Part shown: one piece after another, positions 47,145 to 55,537 of the stretch
Position numbering within the stretch: position 1 is the first letter of the stretch
Layout: each line of letters begins with the position of its first letter
Notes under the pieces: model-generated
Databases searched by the model: none
The model's input: the letters and a program-made list of their open reading frames with translations, nothing else
Told to the model about the DNA's origin: nothing
Program-made: the position numbers and the translations under genes
Assembly (NCBI GenBank): GCA_031286695.1
Contig: JAITTY010000006.1
Span: 930,001 to 994,000, forward strand
From: Sphingobacterium sp.
GTDB lineage: Bacteria > Bacteroidota > Bacteroidia > Sphingobacteriales > Sphingobacteriaceae
Length of the DNA stretch: 64,000 bases
Direction: 5' to 3'

Positions 47145-47408
47145 CTATTCTTGGGTACCAGTCCAGTACCAGTCAGTCCAAATATCTGTTACACCATAAA
47201 AACATTCGTCTTCACCCAATTCATCTGAGCTATAGTAACGAATCAGATCTCTTTGATAGGTTGCAACGCCTCCTTGAGTAGGTCTAGTCACGATTTCATG
47301 TTTAATGGTAAATTGACCTTTTCCTGTAGATTTACCCCCAAGAACCTCAGCCATTTGTGTTAATTCGAGCTTTTTAAACTTCCCCGAATCGATAGCTTCT
47401 AAAACCAT
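47145..47408 (-). CDS. Double-glycine RiPP precursor peptide 2 (grasp-with-spasm substrate)
   Basis: An 87-residue precursor with leader FKKLELTQMAEVLGG, again with Gly-Gly at 24-25. The 62-residue core ends in Trp/Tyr-rich residues (IWTDWYWTGTQE) and holds GEDECFYGV, equivalent to GEVCYYGV in precursor 1. It is the first gene of the RiPP operon. Confidence 0.8.
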   Translation of the reverse strand: MVLEAIDSGKFKKLELTQMAEVLGGKSTGKGQFTIKHEIVTRPTQGGVATYQRDLIRYYSSDELGEDECFYGVTDIWTDWYWTGTQE

Positions 47409-47561
47409 AATTGTAAATTTTATAAATTCTTCATGTCTTTACGCCATTGAAGATAATGTTCAGCGTACCCTATTTTTTTTCGGAATAGGTGTAAAACCTC
47501 AATTCGCAGCTACTGAATTATTTATAATACTTAGTAATACTTGTTTTAAAAAAATTGAATC

Positions 47562-47586
47562 AAAGCCGGGCTGTTTGCCCGACTTT
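47562..47586. terminator. Stem-loop in the divergent promoter region
   Basis: aaagccgggc-tgttt-gcccgacttt forms a stem with one mismatch. It could be a minus-strand terminator, since a T-rich run lies left of it, or an RNA leader hairpin. Confidence 0.4.
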
Positions 47587-47731
47587 AATTCATATTTCAT
47601 TTACTTCACTTAATAAATCATTTAATTTTGTTTTGACAAAAACGCATATTAAATCACTTAATTGTTAACAATATTAAGGCATATTTTATTTTAATTTAAT
47701 AATTGTGTTAATTATTTTTCCTGAAAATCAC

Positions 47732-47739
47732 TAACTTTG
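47732..47739 (+). promoter_or_regulatory. Bacteroidota -7 promoter element for the XRE gene
   Basis: TAACTTTG matches TAnnTTTG and lies 21 bases before the ATG of the XRE gene. No clear -33 TTTG is seen at the expected spacing. Confidence 0.45.
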
Positions 47740-47760
47740 TTTTGTTAAACGAAATAATAT

Positions 47761-48114
47761 ATGGATATCAATAAGTTAACTGCGTCAAATATTAAGGAAT
47801 TACGGTCAAAATCTGGATTAACCATTGAAGCAGTTGCTGCCGATCTTAAGATTTCTAAATCTGCATATAGTCAAATGGAAAATGGAAAGACTGAATTGAC
47901 ATTAACTAAAATTCAGGCGATTGCTCAAATCTTTAATGTATCATTTGGAGATATAATTCCTTCTGCTTCTAAAACGACTCATACTTATAATGGAAATGGT
48001 GGCTTGAATGGTAATAATATCTCTGCTCATGTTCAGAATAATTTTTTTGCCAATAATGAGGAGACATTAAAAGCTATGTATGAGTCCTTGAAGGATACAT
48101 TTGATTCGAAATAA
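47761..48114 (+). CDS. XRE-family helix-turn-helix regulator of the RiPP cluster
   Basis: A 117-residue protein. The HTH covers residues 12-65: IKELRSKSGLTIEAVAADLK, ISKSAYSQMENG and LTLTKIQAIAQIFNVSFGDI. The C-terminal 40 residues are Asn/Gly-rich, then helical. It is divergent from the precursor genes and 350 bases away, so it probably controls them. Confidence 0.85.
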   Translation: MDINKLTASNIKELRSKSGLTIEAVAADLKISKSAYSQMENGKTELTLTKIQAIAQIFNVSFGDIIPSASKTTHTYNGNGGLNGNNISAHVQNNFFANNEETLKAMYESLKDTFDSK

Positions 48115-48482
48115 TAAAAATTAGCTTATTAATTTTTTAACGGATCTAAATATTATATTCACTGCGCTAAATGTGGTGTTCGTGGGATTAACATACCACA
48201 AATGGAAGTAATTTATAGATTAAAACCACATTAAAGCCTTTTTCTAAAGCAATACTCTATGTTCCACAATTTCCAATAATTGCTACTCCATATTAAGAAT
48301 ACTTAACTTATTTTGTAATTAATAGTAAATGAAGGCAAGGCGGAAGTATTCTTACTACTGCCTTTTTTTATGAATTGTATTACCGAGTTTCATTTATTAA
48401 CTTTTACATCATTTAAAAGGTCGTTCAAATAAAAAAAGAAGGATTAATCCCTCATTTAGGTAGTTTGGTTACTAAAACTACC
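48115..48482. other. Intergenic region between the XRE gene and the LanB-like gene
   Basis: No ORF of significance. It contains one terminator (48339-48369). The promoter of the LanB-like gene should lie between this terminator and 48483, but no good TAnnTTTG element was found. Confidence 0.4.
48339..48369 (+). terminator. Terminator upstream of the LanB-like gene
   Basis: ggcggaagta-ttct-tactactgcc forms a 10-bp stem with one mismatch, then seven T. It probably ends the XRE transcript and insulates the LanB-like gene. Confidence 0.65.
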
Positions 48483-51239
48483 ATGAAATTAAATCTGAAT
48501 AAAAAAGTCCTATTTAGAACCCCTCAATTTCCGGCCAATGCAAATTTAAAGGATAGCTGGGAAGAGTTAAAAGCATCGATTAAGATCTCTTCACCTGACT
48601 TCTACAGTATTATTGAGAGCATGCAGTACAAGGATATTGAAAATGATTCAAGACCTGTGCAGTCTACAATTGCTAAATACTTCAATCGTGCAAAATTTCG
48701 TCCTACGCCTTATGGTACCTTTGCAAGCATAGGAATTGGAACACTCGGAAGAGCGGGTGAGTATTTGGTTGTAGATGAAAAAATGTCAAGAAAGCGTTTT
48801 AAAGACTGGAATTCAATTATTAGCGCTCAAAACCAGTGGAGAGATTTTCCTTTAAATACGCTTTGTTATCAAGCTAATACGAGCTTTTACAAATGTGGAG
48901 ATCTGATCCGATGCATTTTTAAAAATGAAGGTCACTTTGAATTAAGTGATATCTCATATTATCCTGTTATTGAAGACATACTTGAGTATTGTACCCATAC
49001 CAAATCATTCGATGAAATCACTATTCAATTCAAAAATCTATTTGAGGATACTGCAGCACTGGAGCAGATTCTTGAAGTACTTATTGACAATCAATTGCTG
49101 TTTACAAATTTTCAGGCAAATATTATTGATGAGGCACCGGAAATGCTACAACCTTTAGATAGAGAAAAATCTTATGACATCTGTTTTAGATCCACAGTAA
49201 GTGGATCATTTTACTTTCCTTATGTGGATGAGCTTAAGGAATTAATTACCTTTCTTTCCAGCCATTCTGCACTATCAGCACCTAAAGAATTATCTGAATT
49301 CAGGGATAAATTTGTAAAGCAATATGATCAGCAGGCAATTCCCTTACTACAAGCTTTGGACCCTGAAATTGGCATTGGTTATGGGGATTTTGAAAATAAT
49401 AGTAATAGCGAATTATTAGGGCTCTTTGGCCATAATGGAAGCCGTCAAGGTGGGGCCAATCTTTCAAAAATGATTCAAAAGGGTGTTTCCGTGGCTGATA
49501 ATATTCCCACTGTTATTCAATTAGAACAGTATAAACAAAATAGTAGAACCATCGGATTTAAGCTACCTAATACATTTAATGCCATACTAAACCCTGCAGA
49601 AAACTCTTATCTATTAAATATGCTGGGTGGAGCAACAGCGAATAATGTCCTGGGCAGGTTTACCTTCGCGGATCATAAAGTCCATGAATTGTGCAAAGAA
49701 AATGCGTCTACCGAATCATTGTCAAATCCTGATGTTTTGTTTTTTGATATAGCATATAGTGGGGAGGCTGCTGTTGATAATATCAGCCGGAGATGTCCCA
49801 TATATGAGTACCATGTTTCCATCCATTCTCTTTCTAATGGCTCTAAGCAAATTTCTTTAAATGATATCTATGTAGCCATACGCGCCGGTGAGGTTGTGCT
49901 ATATTCAAAGGAGCTTAAAAAAAGGCTTGTTCCCCGACTTTCTAACGCTTACAGGTATACGCGCTCTGAACTGTCGTTATTTAGATTTTTATGTGATATT
50001 CAAAGTCAGAATATTGTACAATCACTGTTACCAAATGTTGATTCCTTATTTGACGGGATGAGTTTTAAACCAAGGATATCCTATAAGCACTTAATTTTAT
50101 CTCCTGCAAGCTGGAGGATAAACCTGGAGGATTTTCCATGCCTAAATAACAGCTTTAAGGATAAAGTAAGTAAATCAGGTAAATATAAATTCGTCAAATT
50201 TGGATATACTGATCAGACTCTCCATCTTGATACTGAATCACCAGAAGATCTTCAATTACTGTATTCAATTTTAAAAGCTAACAAAGAGATATGGGTACAA
50301 GAAAGTTTTTCATCAGAATGCTCACCCATCCGAGATACCGAAGGCAATTTGTATCATTCAGAGTTTATATTAAGTATATTCCATGAGGAGACTATTTATC
50401 AGGGAATTGATCTTAATCTAAAAGAATCAATTATACAACGAACATTTTTACCAGGTAGTGAATGGTTGTATTTTGAGTTATTTCTGCATCCAGGTAAAAC
50501 AGACGAGGTACTGCTAAATGATATTAAGAATATCCTCGAAAAAATGGGGGATCTAATTAAGCTTTGGTTTTTTATCCGTTACGATGAAATGGGCAGTCAC
50601 CTTAGACTTCGTTTCCGGTTAAAGCATGTTTCCTACTATGGGGTTATTTCGGATCAAATGCATGAATTGATCACTACCCTAAAAGGGAATGGCTTTCTGA
50701 AAGATGCCAAAATCTGTACTTATGAACGGGAGATTGAACGTTATGGTGCCGACATCATGGAGCAGGTTGAGGGTTTATTCTATAGGGATTCCTTATATGT
50801 ATTGAACTTGATAAATGAGCTTTCTGACATTCCTGCACTCTATTTGAATACCATCCAACTTATTATTGCAGTTGGGGATGCTATTTTCGGGATGGGCGAG
50901 CTACAAGGTATTTTGACCAAATTGGTAAACGCGCATAACACCGAACATCTTTTAGGCACTTCAGCATTCAAGATCATCAATAGCTTCTACAAACGTGAAA
51001 TTAGAGCTCGATCAACGGAAATAGCGCTACCTTTCAATTCTGAAATCATAAAAGTATATATTACTATACTTTTACCACTTGTAAGGAAACGTCAAATTCA
51101 GTTATTTGCAGATCTTTTCCATATGCATATAAATCGCTTATTTTCCGACCATCAAAGGGAACATGAGACACTGATTTATAATTTTGCGCTCAGTAAAATA
51201 AAGGAAATGCAATACTTACAACCGGCTTTAGCATTTTAA
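48483..51239 (+). CDS. LanB-type lanthipeptide dehydratase, full length
   Basis: A 918-residue protein; ATG 48483 is preferred over the TTG at 48465. The N-terminal glutamylation part begins KVLFRTPQFP and has YFNRAKFRPTPYGTFASIG (Arg73 in RPTPYG), the class-I LanB signature. The C-terminal elimination part (SpaB_C/thiopeptide type, about 640-910) has FLPGSEWLYFELFLHPG and LWFFIRYDEMGSHLRLRFRL. Such enzymes dehydrate Ser/Thr using glutamyl-tRNA. No LanC cyclase or transporter follows. The likely substrate is the 49-residue peptide at 53090; the grasp-with-spasm cores are an alternative. Confidence 0.9.
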   Translation: MKLNLNKKVLFRTPQFPANANLKDSWEELKASIKISSPDFYSIIESMQYKDIENDSRPVQSTIAKYFNRAKFRPTPYGTFASIGIGTLGRAGEYLVVDEKMSRKRFKDWNSIISAQNQWRDFPLNTLCYQANTSFYKCGDLIRCIFKNEGHFELSDISYYPVIEDILEYCTHTKSFDEITIQFKNLFEDTAALEQILEVLIDNQLLFTNFQANIIDEAPEMLQPLDREKSYDICFRSTVSGSFYFPYVDELKELITFLSSHSALSAPKELSEFRDKFVKQYDQQAIPLLQALDPEIGIGYGDFENNSNSELLGLFGHNGSRQGGANLSKMIQKGVSVADNIPTVIQLEQYKQNSRTIGFKLPNTFNAILNPAENSYLLNMLGGATANNVLGRFTFADHKVHELCKENASTESLSNPDVLFFDIAYSGEAAVDNISRRCPIYEYHVSIHSLSNGSKQISLNDIYVAIRAGEVVLYSKELKKRLVPRLSNAYRYTRSELSLFRFLCDIQSQNIVQSLLPNVDSLFDGMSFKPRISYKHLILSPASWRINLEDFPCLNNSFKDKVSKSGKYKFVKFGYTDQTLHLDTESPEDLQLLYSILKANKEIWVQESFSSECSPIRDTEGNLYHSEFILSIFHEETIYQGIDLNLKESIIQRTFLPGSEWLYFELFLHPGKTDEVLLNDIKNILEKMGDLIKLWFFIRYDEMGSHLRLRFRLKHVSYYGVISDQMHELITTLKGNGFLKDAKICTYEREIERYGADIMEQVEGLFYRDSLYVLNLINELSDIPALYLNTIQLIIAVGDAIFGMGELQGILTKLVNAHNTEHLLGTSAFKIINSFYKREIRARSTEIALPFNSEIIKVYITILLPLVRKRQIQLFADLFHMHINRLFSDHQREHETLIYNFALSKIKEMQYLQPALAF

Positions 51240-51938
51240 CGAAATTAATTTTGGCAGAACAGTCTTCCGGTATGTTCTGCCAATTGGAATTTTGTCCCCA
51301 TTTTCCATGTATAAAAGATTGCCTTGGATTGAAGTTATTTTATTCAAATTGATCAGGTAGGAGCGATGTACCCTAATAAAATGCTTAGAGGGAAATTGTT
51401 CGTCAATCTTTTCAAGAGAACTAATGAATATATAACTCTTATCTTTTACTACAGCTGTCATGTAATTGCTGTCAGAAGTAATATAGCAAACATCACCTAA
51501 TCTGATCTTTATATAATTCCCCTTATGCTTGCCTGGTATAGTAATAATCTGATCCAGCACACTTACTTGATCCGCTAATATCAGTTTAAATACTTTTTCC
51601 ACTGCTTCATTAAATCTTTCCTGTCTGATAGGCTTTACTAAATAGTCAACCACATTTAGAGAAAATGCGTCTAAAGCGTACTCCTGATAGGCAGTTGTAA
51701 AAATGATTTTTGTCTTACCTTTCAATAAGTTAGCAATCTCTAATCCTGATATCCCAGGCATTTCAATGTCCAGAAATAGCAAATCGATGATTAAACCATT
51801 ATCTATTTCTTTTAAAAAATCCGCTGGGCTGCTGGATGTGCCGACAAGTAGTAATTCTTTATGATTGTTTATCATAATCTCCAATGCTTTAAATTGGGAT
51901 GGGAGATCATCAACAATGAAACATTTTAACCTGCTCAT
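51228..51938 (-). CDS. LytTR response regulator of a two-component pair
   Basis: A 236-residue regulator. The receiver domain has Asp57 in LLFLDIEMPGISG and the Lys in DYLVKPI. The LytTR DNA-binding domain (about 130-236) has YITSDSNYMTAVVKDKSYIF and HFIRVHRSYLINLNKI. It overlaps the 3' end of the LanB-like gene by 12 bases and the sensor kinase start by 4. It probably binds the direct repeats at 53313. Confidence 0.92.
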   Translation of the reverse strand: MSRLKCFIVDDLPSQFKALEIMINNHKELLLVGTSSSPADFLKEIDNGLIIDLLFLDIEMPGISGLEIANLLKGKTKIIFTTAYQEYALDAFSLNVVDYLVKPIRQERFNEAVEKVFKLILADQVSVLDQIITIPGKHKGNYIKIRLGDVCYITSDSNYMTAVVKDKSYIFISSLEKIDEQFPSKHFIRVHRSYLINLNKITSIQGNLLYMENGDKIPIGRTYRKTVLPKLISLKC

Positions 51939-52984
51939 CTGAATATTTTTATGTCAAGTTCATAAAAGTTGTCAGTAATTGATTCTTTCCATCGGTATCG
52001 GTCAGAGAAAGTGTTTTCAAGTGCCTGGTGGACCGAACTTGTTCCAATTCGTTCCCATTCCTGAATACGGATAGAAGGGGCAATTTTGTTTTGCACGAGA
52101 ATATGGATTCTGGCTTCATCTGATTCGACTAAAACAATTGGAGGAATTTCCTTTGCGGTAAAATCTGCATGTTTAAAAATATTCTCTATCAATGTAATCA
52201 ATACATGGGCAGGGAAAGGAGTCGCTTTCAAATTTTCATCGACTGAGACTGATAACTTTAGATTTGTTTTTCCCAAATTGGAAAATAGTTCAACTACATA
52301 GTTGACTACTTTTAATTCATTTCCAAGAGTATTTTCAAAAGCTGGATCGCTCATTTTAAGTACACTTGCCTGAATGTCCATTAAGGAATATATGATACGT
52401 ACCGTTTCTGGTGCTTTTTCAAGCAAGATTCCCTGGACACCACTTAGTGCATTTACCATAAGGTGAGGATTCATTTGGGTTCTTATAAGGGCAAGTTCCA
52501 ATTTGGCGGTTTCTTCTTTTTTCTTTGCAAGGGCTATTTCGGTAGCGCTACGCTCTCTTTCCAGTTTAATTTGCCTACGGGCATACCAATATCCCAAAGC
52601 AAGGGCAAAAATATAGAACTGGCGGACAAAGGCCCTAATGAATGTCGGCCAGTAGGCGCTTTGCAGGAAAGGGACATCATGATGCCGATAGAGAAGAATT
52701 GTGATCAAAAGGTTCAGTAGAGCAAATACGCTGATATGGACCAATAATGAAATGATCCGAAGCAGCCTGGACTGGAGAAAAGTAGTGGTTTTAGGTAGTA
52801 CAAATCCGGAAGTCAGGTAGAAAAAGATAATATGCAATGCATAAAAGGTGGCGAAGTCCGTCAGAGATGCATTTGTTTTTGAAAGTAGCACCGTGTAAGA
52901 CTCTATAATGATCAGGGAGCAGATGGCGGCCAGATGCCACAGGATCTGTTTAATTAAGGACATATTCGATGAATTTAAGGTCAT
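51935..52984 (-). CDS. LytS-like sensor histidine kinase
   Basis: A 349-residue kinase with about four membrane helices in the first 135 residues. A short coiled coil (135-165) precedes the His-kinase domain with QMNPHLMVNALSGVQGI, where His174 is the phosphoacceptor. An N-box-like ENIFKHA is present. The Gly-rich ATP-binding loops are degenerate, as is common in this group. It is co-translated with the LytTR regulator and divergent from the 49-residue peptide gene, so it could sense that peptide. An ATG at residue 8 (52963) is an alternative start. Confidence 0.88.
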   Translation of the reverse strand: MTLNSSNMSLIKQILWHLAAICSLIIIESYTVLLSKTNASLTDFATFYALHIIFFYLTSGFVLPKTTTFLQSRLLRIISLLVHISVFALLNLLITILLYRHHDVPFLQSAYWPTFIRAFVRQFYIFALALGYWYARRQIKLERERSATEIALAKKKEETAKLELALIRTQMNPHLMVNALSGVQGILLEKAPETVRIIYSLMDIQASVLKMSDPAFENTLGNELKVVNYVVELFSNLGKTNLKLSVSVDENLKATPFPAHVLITLIENIFKHADFTAKEIPPIVLVESDEARIHILVQNKIAPSIRIQEWERIGTSSVHQALENTFSDRYRWKESITDNFYELDIKIFR

Positions 52985-53089
52985 TTAAATAAGTAATCCG
53001 GTCATTCAGAAAGGAATTTTTGGAACTGGTAAACAGTTGTCTAGATTAGGGTAATCAAATAAATTATGTAACATTTAAAACTGAATCTT

Positions 53090-53239
53090 ATGAAAACAGT
53101 GCATTTGAAAATCGAAAGAAAAACAGCATTTACTTTCCGTGACCGTTCCAGCGCAGGACGATCGGCTAAGAGCGGTGATCCCACAACGACCCTGATGACT
53201 ACTCATCCTACAGCATCATTTACCTGTAAAGTTGGGTAG
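53090..53239 (+). CDS. Candidate lanthipeptide precursor (49 residues)
   Basis: A short gene with a basic leader-like half (many Lys/Arg, MKTVHLKIERKTAFTF). Residues 31-49 are rich in hydroxy residues: T32-34, T37-38, T41, S43 and T45, plus a single Cys46 in FTCKVG. This fits a class-I lanthipeptide core with about eight dehydratable residues and one thiol. The gene lies 105 bases from the divergent sensor kinase and ends 22 bases before a perfect terminator, which argues for real expression. The LanB-like gene lies 1.9 kb upstream. It could instead be a signal peptide for the kinase. No leader family is recognised. Confidence 0.55.
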   Translation: MKTVHLKIERKTAFTFRDRSSAGRSAKSGDPTTTLMTTHPTASFTCKVG

Positions 53240-53261
53240 ATATCTGGTAGAGTTTTTTCTG

Positions 53262-53286
53262 GGCCGGGTTCTACCCGGCCTTTTTT
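53262..53286 (+). terminator. Strong Rho-independent terminator after the candidate lanthipeptide gene
   Basis: ggccgggt-tct-acccggcc is a perfect 8-bp GC-rich stem followed by six T. It begins 22 bases after the stop codon at 53239. Confidence 0.9.
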
Positions 53287-53312
53287 ATGGTTAAAAATGG
53301 CAAAAAAGCCTT

Positions 53313-53387
53313 ACCGTTCACATAAGGAAAACTGCCGTTTAAATAATTGTTGTGTCATTTGCATAAGGAATCCTGTCGTTTAGATAA
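53313..53387 (+). promoter_or_regulatory. LytTR-like direct-repeat operator array
   Basis: ACCGTTCA (53313), GCCGTTTA (53334) and GTCGTTTA (53375) repeat in the same orientation at 21 and 41 bases, close to two and four helical turns. A 26-base unit (53321-53346) recurs at 53362-53387 with 22 of 26 identical positions. LytTR regulators bind such direct repeats. The cognate regulator is probably that at 51228. Confidence 0.55.
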
Positions 53388-53417
53388 AATATCCCTGTTT
53401 TGAGAAATGATGTGATT

Positions 53418-53445
53418 TTTGTGTTTGTTTTTGACTATAACTTTG
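53418..53445 (+). promoter_or_regulatory. Possible promoter downstream of the LytTR-like repeats
   Basis: TAACTTTG at 53438-53445 matches the -7 element. TTTG at 53418-53421 could be -33, although the 16-base gap is slightly short. It sits right after the operator array, as expected for activation. Confidence 0.35.
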
Positions 53446-53824
53446 TGTACAAGTAAGGCGAGACAAATACAAGAAGATGTATCTCTATTCAGGGTTGAAA
53501 TTTTGATAGTTCAATGATTGGCCAATAAATTGATGTTTTTCCTGGTAGATTTTATAGGTGGTTTAAGTCAAAAAAATGGTGTTGTTCCAGATTGACTCTA
53601 GTGTAAATATAATTTTATTCTCATAAATATGTGAATTATCAAGTTTAAAATTGGTCATTAGGCATTGGATTAGTGTCTGCGGAGAGATGACTTTTTTCAT
53701 AACAACTGGCCTAGCTGAAAACCAGCAAAAAAGAGTAAGCACTATTTTCTAACCCGCAAAACCAGTTGCTTTGTAATTGGCCGGAGCGTTAATTTTTTTC
53801 AAAAACTCCCCAAAAATTTAAATT
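53446..53824. other. Non-coding stretch before the DUF6520-like gene
   Basis: About 380 bases with no coding frame of note. If the promoter at 53438 is real, this is a long 5' leader or a small RNA. It contains a short ctgg...ccag inverted repeat near 53706-53727, which I consider weak. Confidence 0.4.
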
Positions 53825-54142
53825 ATGAAACGTATCGTTTTATCAACAGCCGCCCTGATGCTGACTACAGCATTCTCTTTTGCAGGTACTCCTGAAACAA
53901 AAGCAAAACCTGAAACGAGCACTTCAGCTACTATTTACCACTATGCCAGTGAAAGTACAGCTACTGGTGCTTTTGCAAATACTTCAAACTGGCAACCTGG
54001 TCCTTCTGACGACCCCACATGTGGCTTTGCACAAACTAAACCATGTGAAATGACCGTTAATGATGCAGCTGATTTAGCCAGCAAACTTAGCGGCAAAACT
54101 AATGCTCAGGTACTTTTAATCACTGATGATAACAGAGATTAA
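53825..54142 (+). CDS. Small exported protein (DUF6520-like)
   Basis: A 105-residue protein with a clear signal peptide (MLTTAFSFAG, cleavage near residue 20). A Thr/Ser-rich stretch is followed by two Cys in CGFAQTKPC, which could form a disulfide or carry a modification. The pattern matches small Bacteroidota proteins of the DUF6520 type, which often occur in several copies. It is transcribed alone and ends at a perfect palindromic terminator. Confidence 0.7.
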   Translation: MKRIVLSTAALMLTTAFSFAGTPETKAKPETSTSATIYHYASESTATGAFANTSNWQPGPSDDPTCGFAQTKPCEMTVNDAADLASKLSGKTNAQVLLITDDNRD

Positions 54143-54164
54143 GCCGTCTCAGGCATATTGATAA

Positions 54165-54191
54165 GGGGAAGAAATTTCTTCCCCTATTTTT
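54165..54191 (+). terminator. Terminator between the DUF6520-like and TlpA-like genes
   Basis: ggggaagaaa (54165-54174) and tttcttcccc (54175-54184) form a perfect 10-bp palindrome followed on the plus strand by a T run. It overlaps the stop codon of the convergent TlpA-like gene. Confidence 0.85.
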
Positions 54192-55536
54192 TATCCGTAA
54201 TAACAAACATGAGTAAATCCCTAGTTGTGGGCTTGATAGCAAGGTCATATTTTGCGAGGCTCTTTCGAAGCTCCTCCATATTGTCGATACCATTTAGGGT
54301 TAAATCAATATTGCCGGTATAGCCAGTTTCGTCAATTATTGGTACTTGTGATAATGAGGTCTCGTTTAAGAGACTGATGAGTCTTACAATAGGTTCATCT
54401 TTCATGATAAGTTTTCCTTGTTCCTCAGAAAATTCTCGGCCAGAAGGATCTCCTTCGGATTTAATTTTATCTTGTTTTGAAGTCCTGACAAGTACTAAGC
54501 AATTGGTCTTTTGTTTACGGAGACTTAATGTAACATCCAAGTATCTATTCAGATCCGCTAACATATATGTGTACAAGGAATCCGCTTTACTTTCTGGTAC
54601 AATTAACTCATAACTATAATATTGGTCGTTGAGCAGTTGATCCGAAATTTGTACTTTAGGGTCTGATAGATATGGATTTGTTGTGTTCAGAATAAATCTA
54701 TTTTGTGTTAATTGTTCATTTTTTTCTTCAAATAATTGCGTTGCCAAAGCTTGGACAATTGCATTTAATTTGAAATTTGTCATTTGCCTGCCAAAAGTCT
54801 TTCCATTGGTTGTACGTTTAAAATTGCTGCCCGAAGGATATCCTGGATAGTAACCCTGAAAGAACAGGGAATAAAATCCAAGTTTTAAATTGTTATTTAA
54901 GTAAAAATTATCAGATAACAGTAGTGCTCTATTTCGATCCACATCCAACTTTGTTAACATCTTAGCATCTTTGTTGTTATAAATAGCATCGATGTTTTCC
55001 TGTGTAATCTCATGTGTGTTTGTCGGAATTACATATTTACCTTCAGGTGAAATCCATATAGTATGGGGAATAGTTCGATGTGGAAAATACATTTGGAAGG
55101 TTGTATTCTCATAAACGGAATTTATATATTTGTATGCCTTTCCGACTTCGGAATTAAAGAATTTGTCAATCTTTTCTTTATTTTCCGATGAAATGGCCAA
55201 AATTTTAAGTCTATTACTGTTATCATTTTGAATTTTCTTCATTTTTGGAAATCCTGCAATACATGAGGTACAATAAGTCCCCCAAAAGTCAAGTAGAATT
55301 AATTTACCTTTATAATGTTCAAGGGTAATTTCATCTTTTCCTGAAGGATCATTGACTACTTTTAGCGGGAGCTTCCAAAGTTCATCAGGGATGGCTTGTC
55401 CAATTTTTAATGGCTTGATTTCGGATCTGGGTGCAATAGTTTGTCCATTTAACTCATTGCCAGTTAAGAAAGCAAAAAGCATTATTAGGATAATTGCAAT
55501 CCCGTTTACTTTAAGTGTTTTATGTGATATTTTCAT
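54184..55536 (-). CDS. TlpA-family thiol-disulfide oxidoreductase with extended C-terminus
   Basis: About 450 residues from ATG 55536; the frame is open to 55611, but the internal start is immediately after the SusD stop (55538) and gives a proper signal anchor. A thioredoxin domain has the redox motif GTYCTSC (Cys89, Cys92) and a typical HRTIPHTIWISPEGK segment. The last 270 residues are an unassigned extension. It is the last gene of the SusC/SusD operon, where such proteins often act on periplasmic thiols or cytochromes. Confidence 0.85.
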   Translation of the reverse strand: MKISHKTLKVNGIAIILIMLFAFLTGNELNGQTIAPRSEIKPLKIGQAIPDELWKLPLKVVNDPSGKDEITLEHYKGKLILLDFWGTYCTSCIAGFPKMKKIQNDNSNRLKILAISSENKEKIDKFFNSEVGKAYKYINSVYENTTFQMYFPHRTIPHTIWISPEGKYVIPTNTHEITQENIDAIYNNKDAKMLTKLDVDRNRALLLSDNFYLNNNLKLGFYSLFFQGYYPGYPSGSNFKRTTNGKTFGRQMTNFKLNAIVQALATQLFEEKNEQLTQNRFILNTTNPYLSDPKVQISDQLLNDQYYSYELIVPESKADSLYTYMLADLNRYLDVTLSLRKQKTNCLVLVRTSKQDKIKSEGDPSGREFSEEQGKLIMKDEPIVRLISLLNETSLSQVPIIDETGYTGNIDLTLNGIDNMEELRKSLAKYDLAIKPTTRDLLMFVITDKK

Positions 55537-55537
55537 C

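Larger units (their letters stand above)
47409..47760. other. Divergent intergenic region upstream of the RiPP operon and XRE gene
   Basis: Strongly AT-rich. It contains a hairpin at 47562-47586 and the XRE promoter candidate at 47732. I could not find a convincing -7 element for the RiPP operon on the minus strand. No further peptide gene was seen. Confidence 0.4.
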
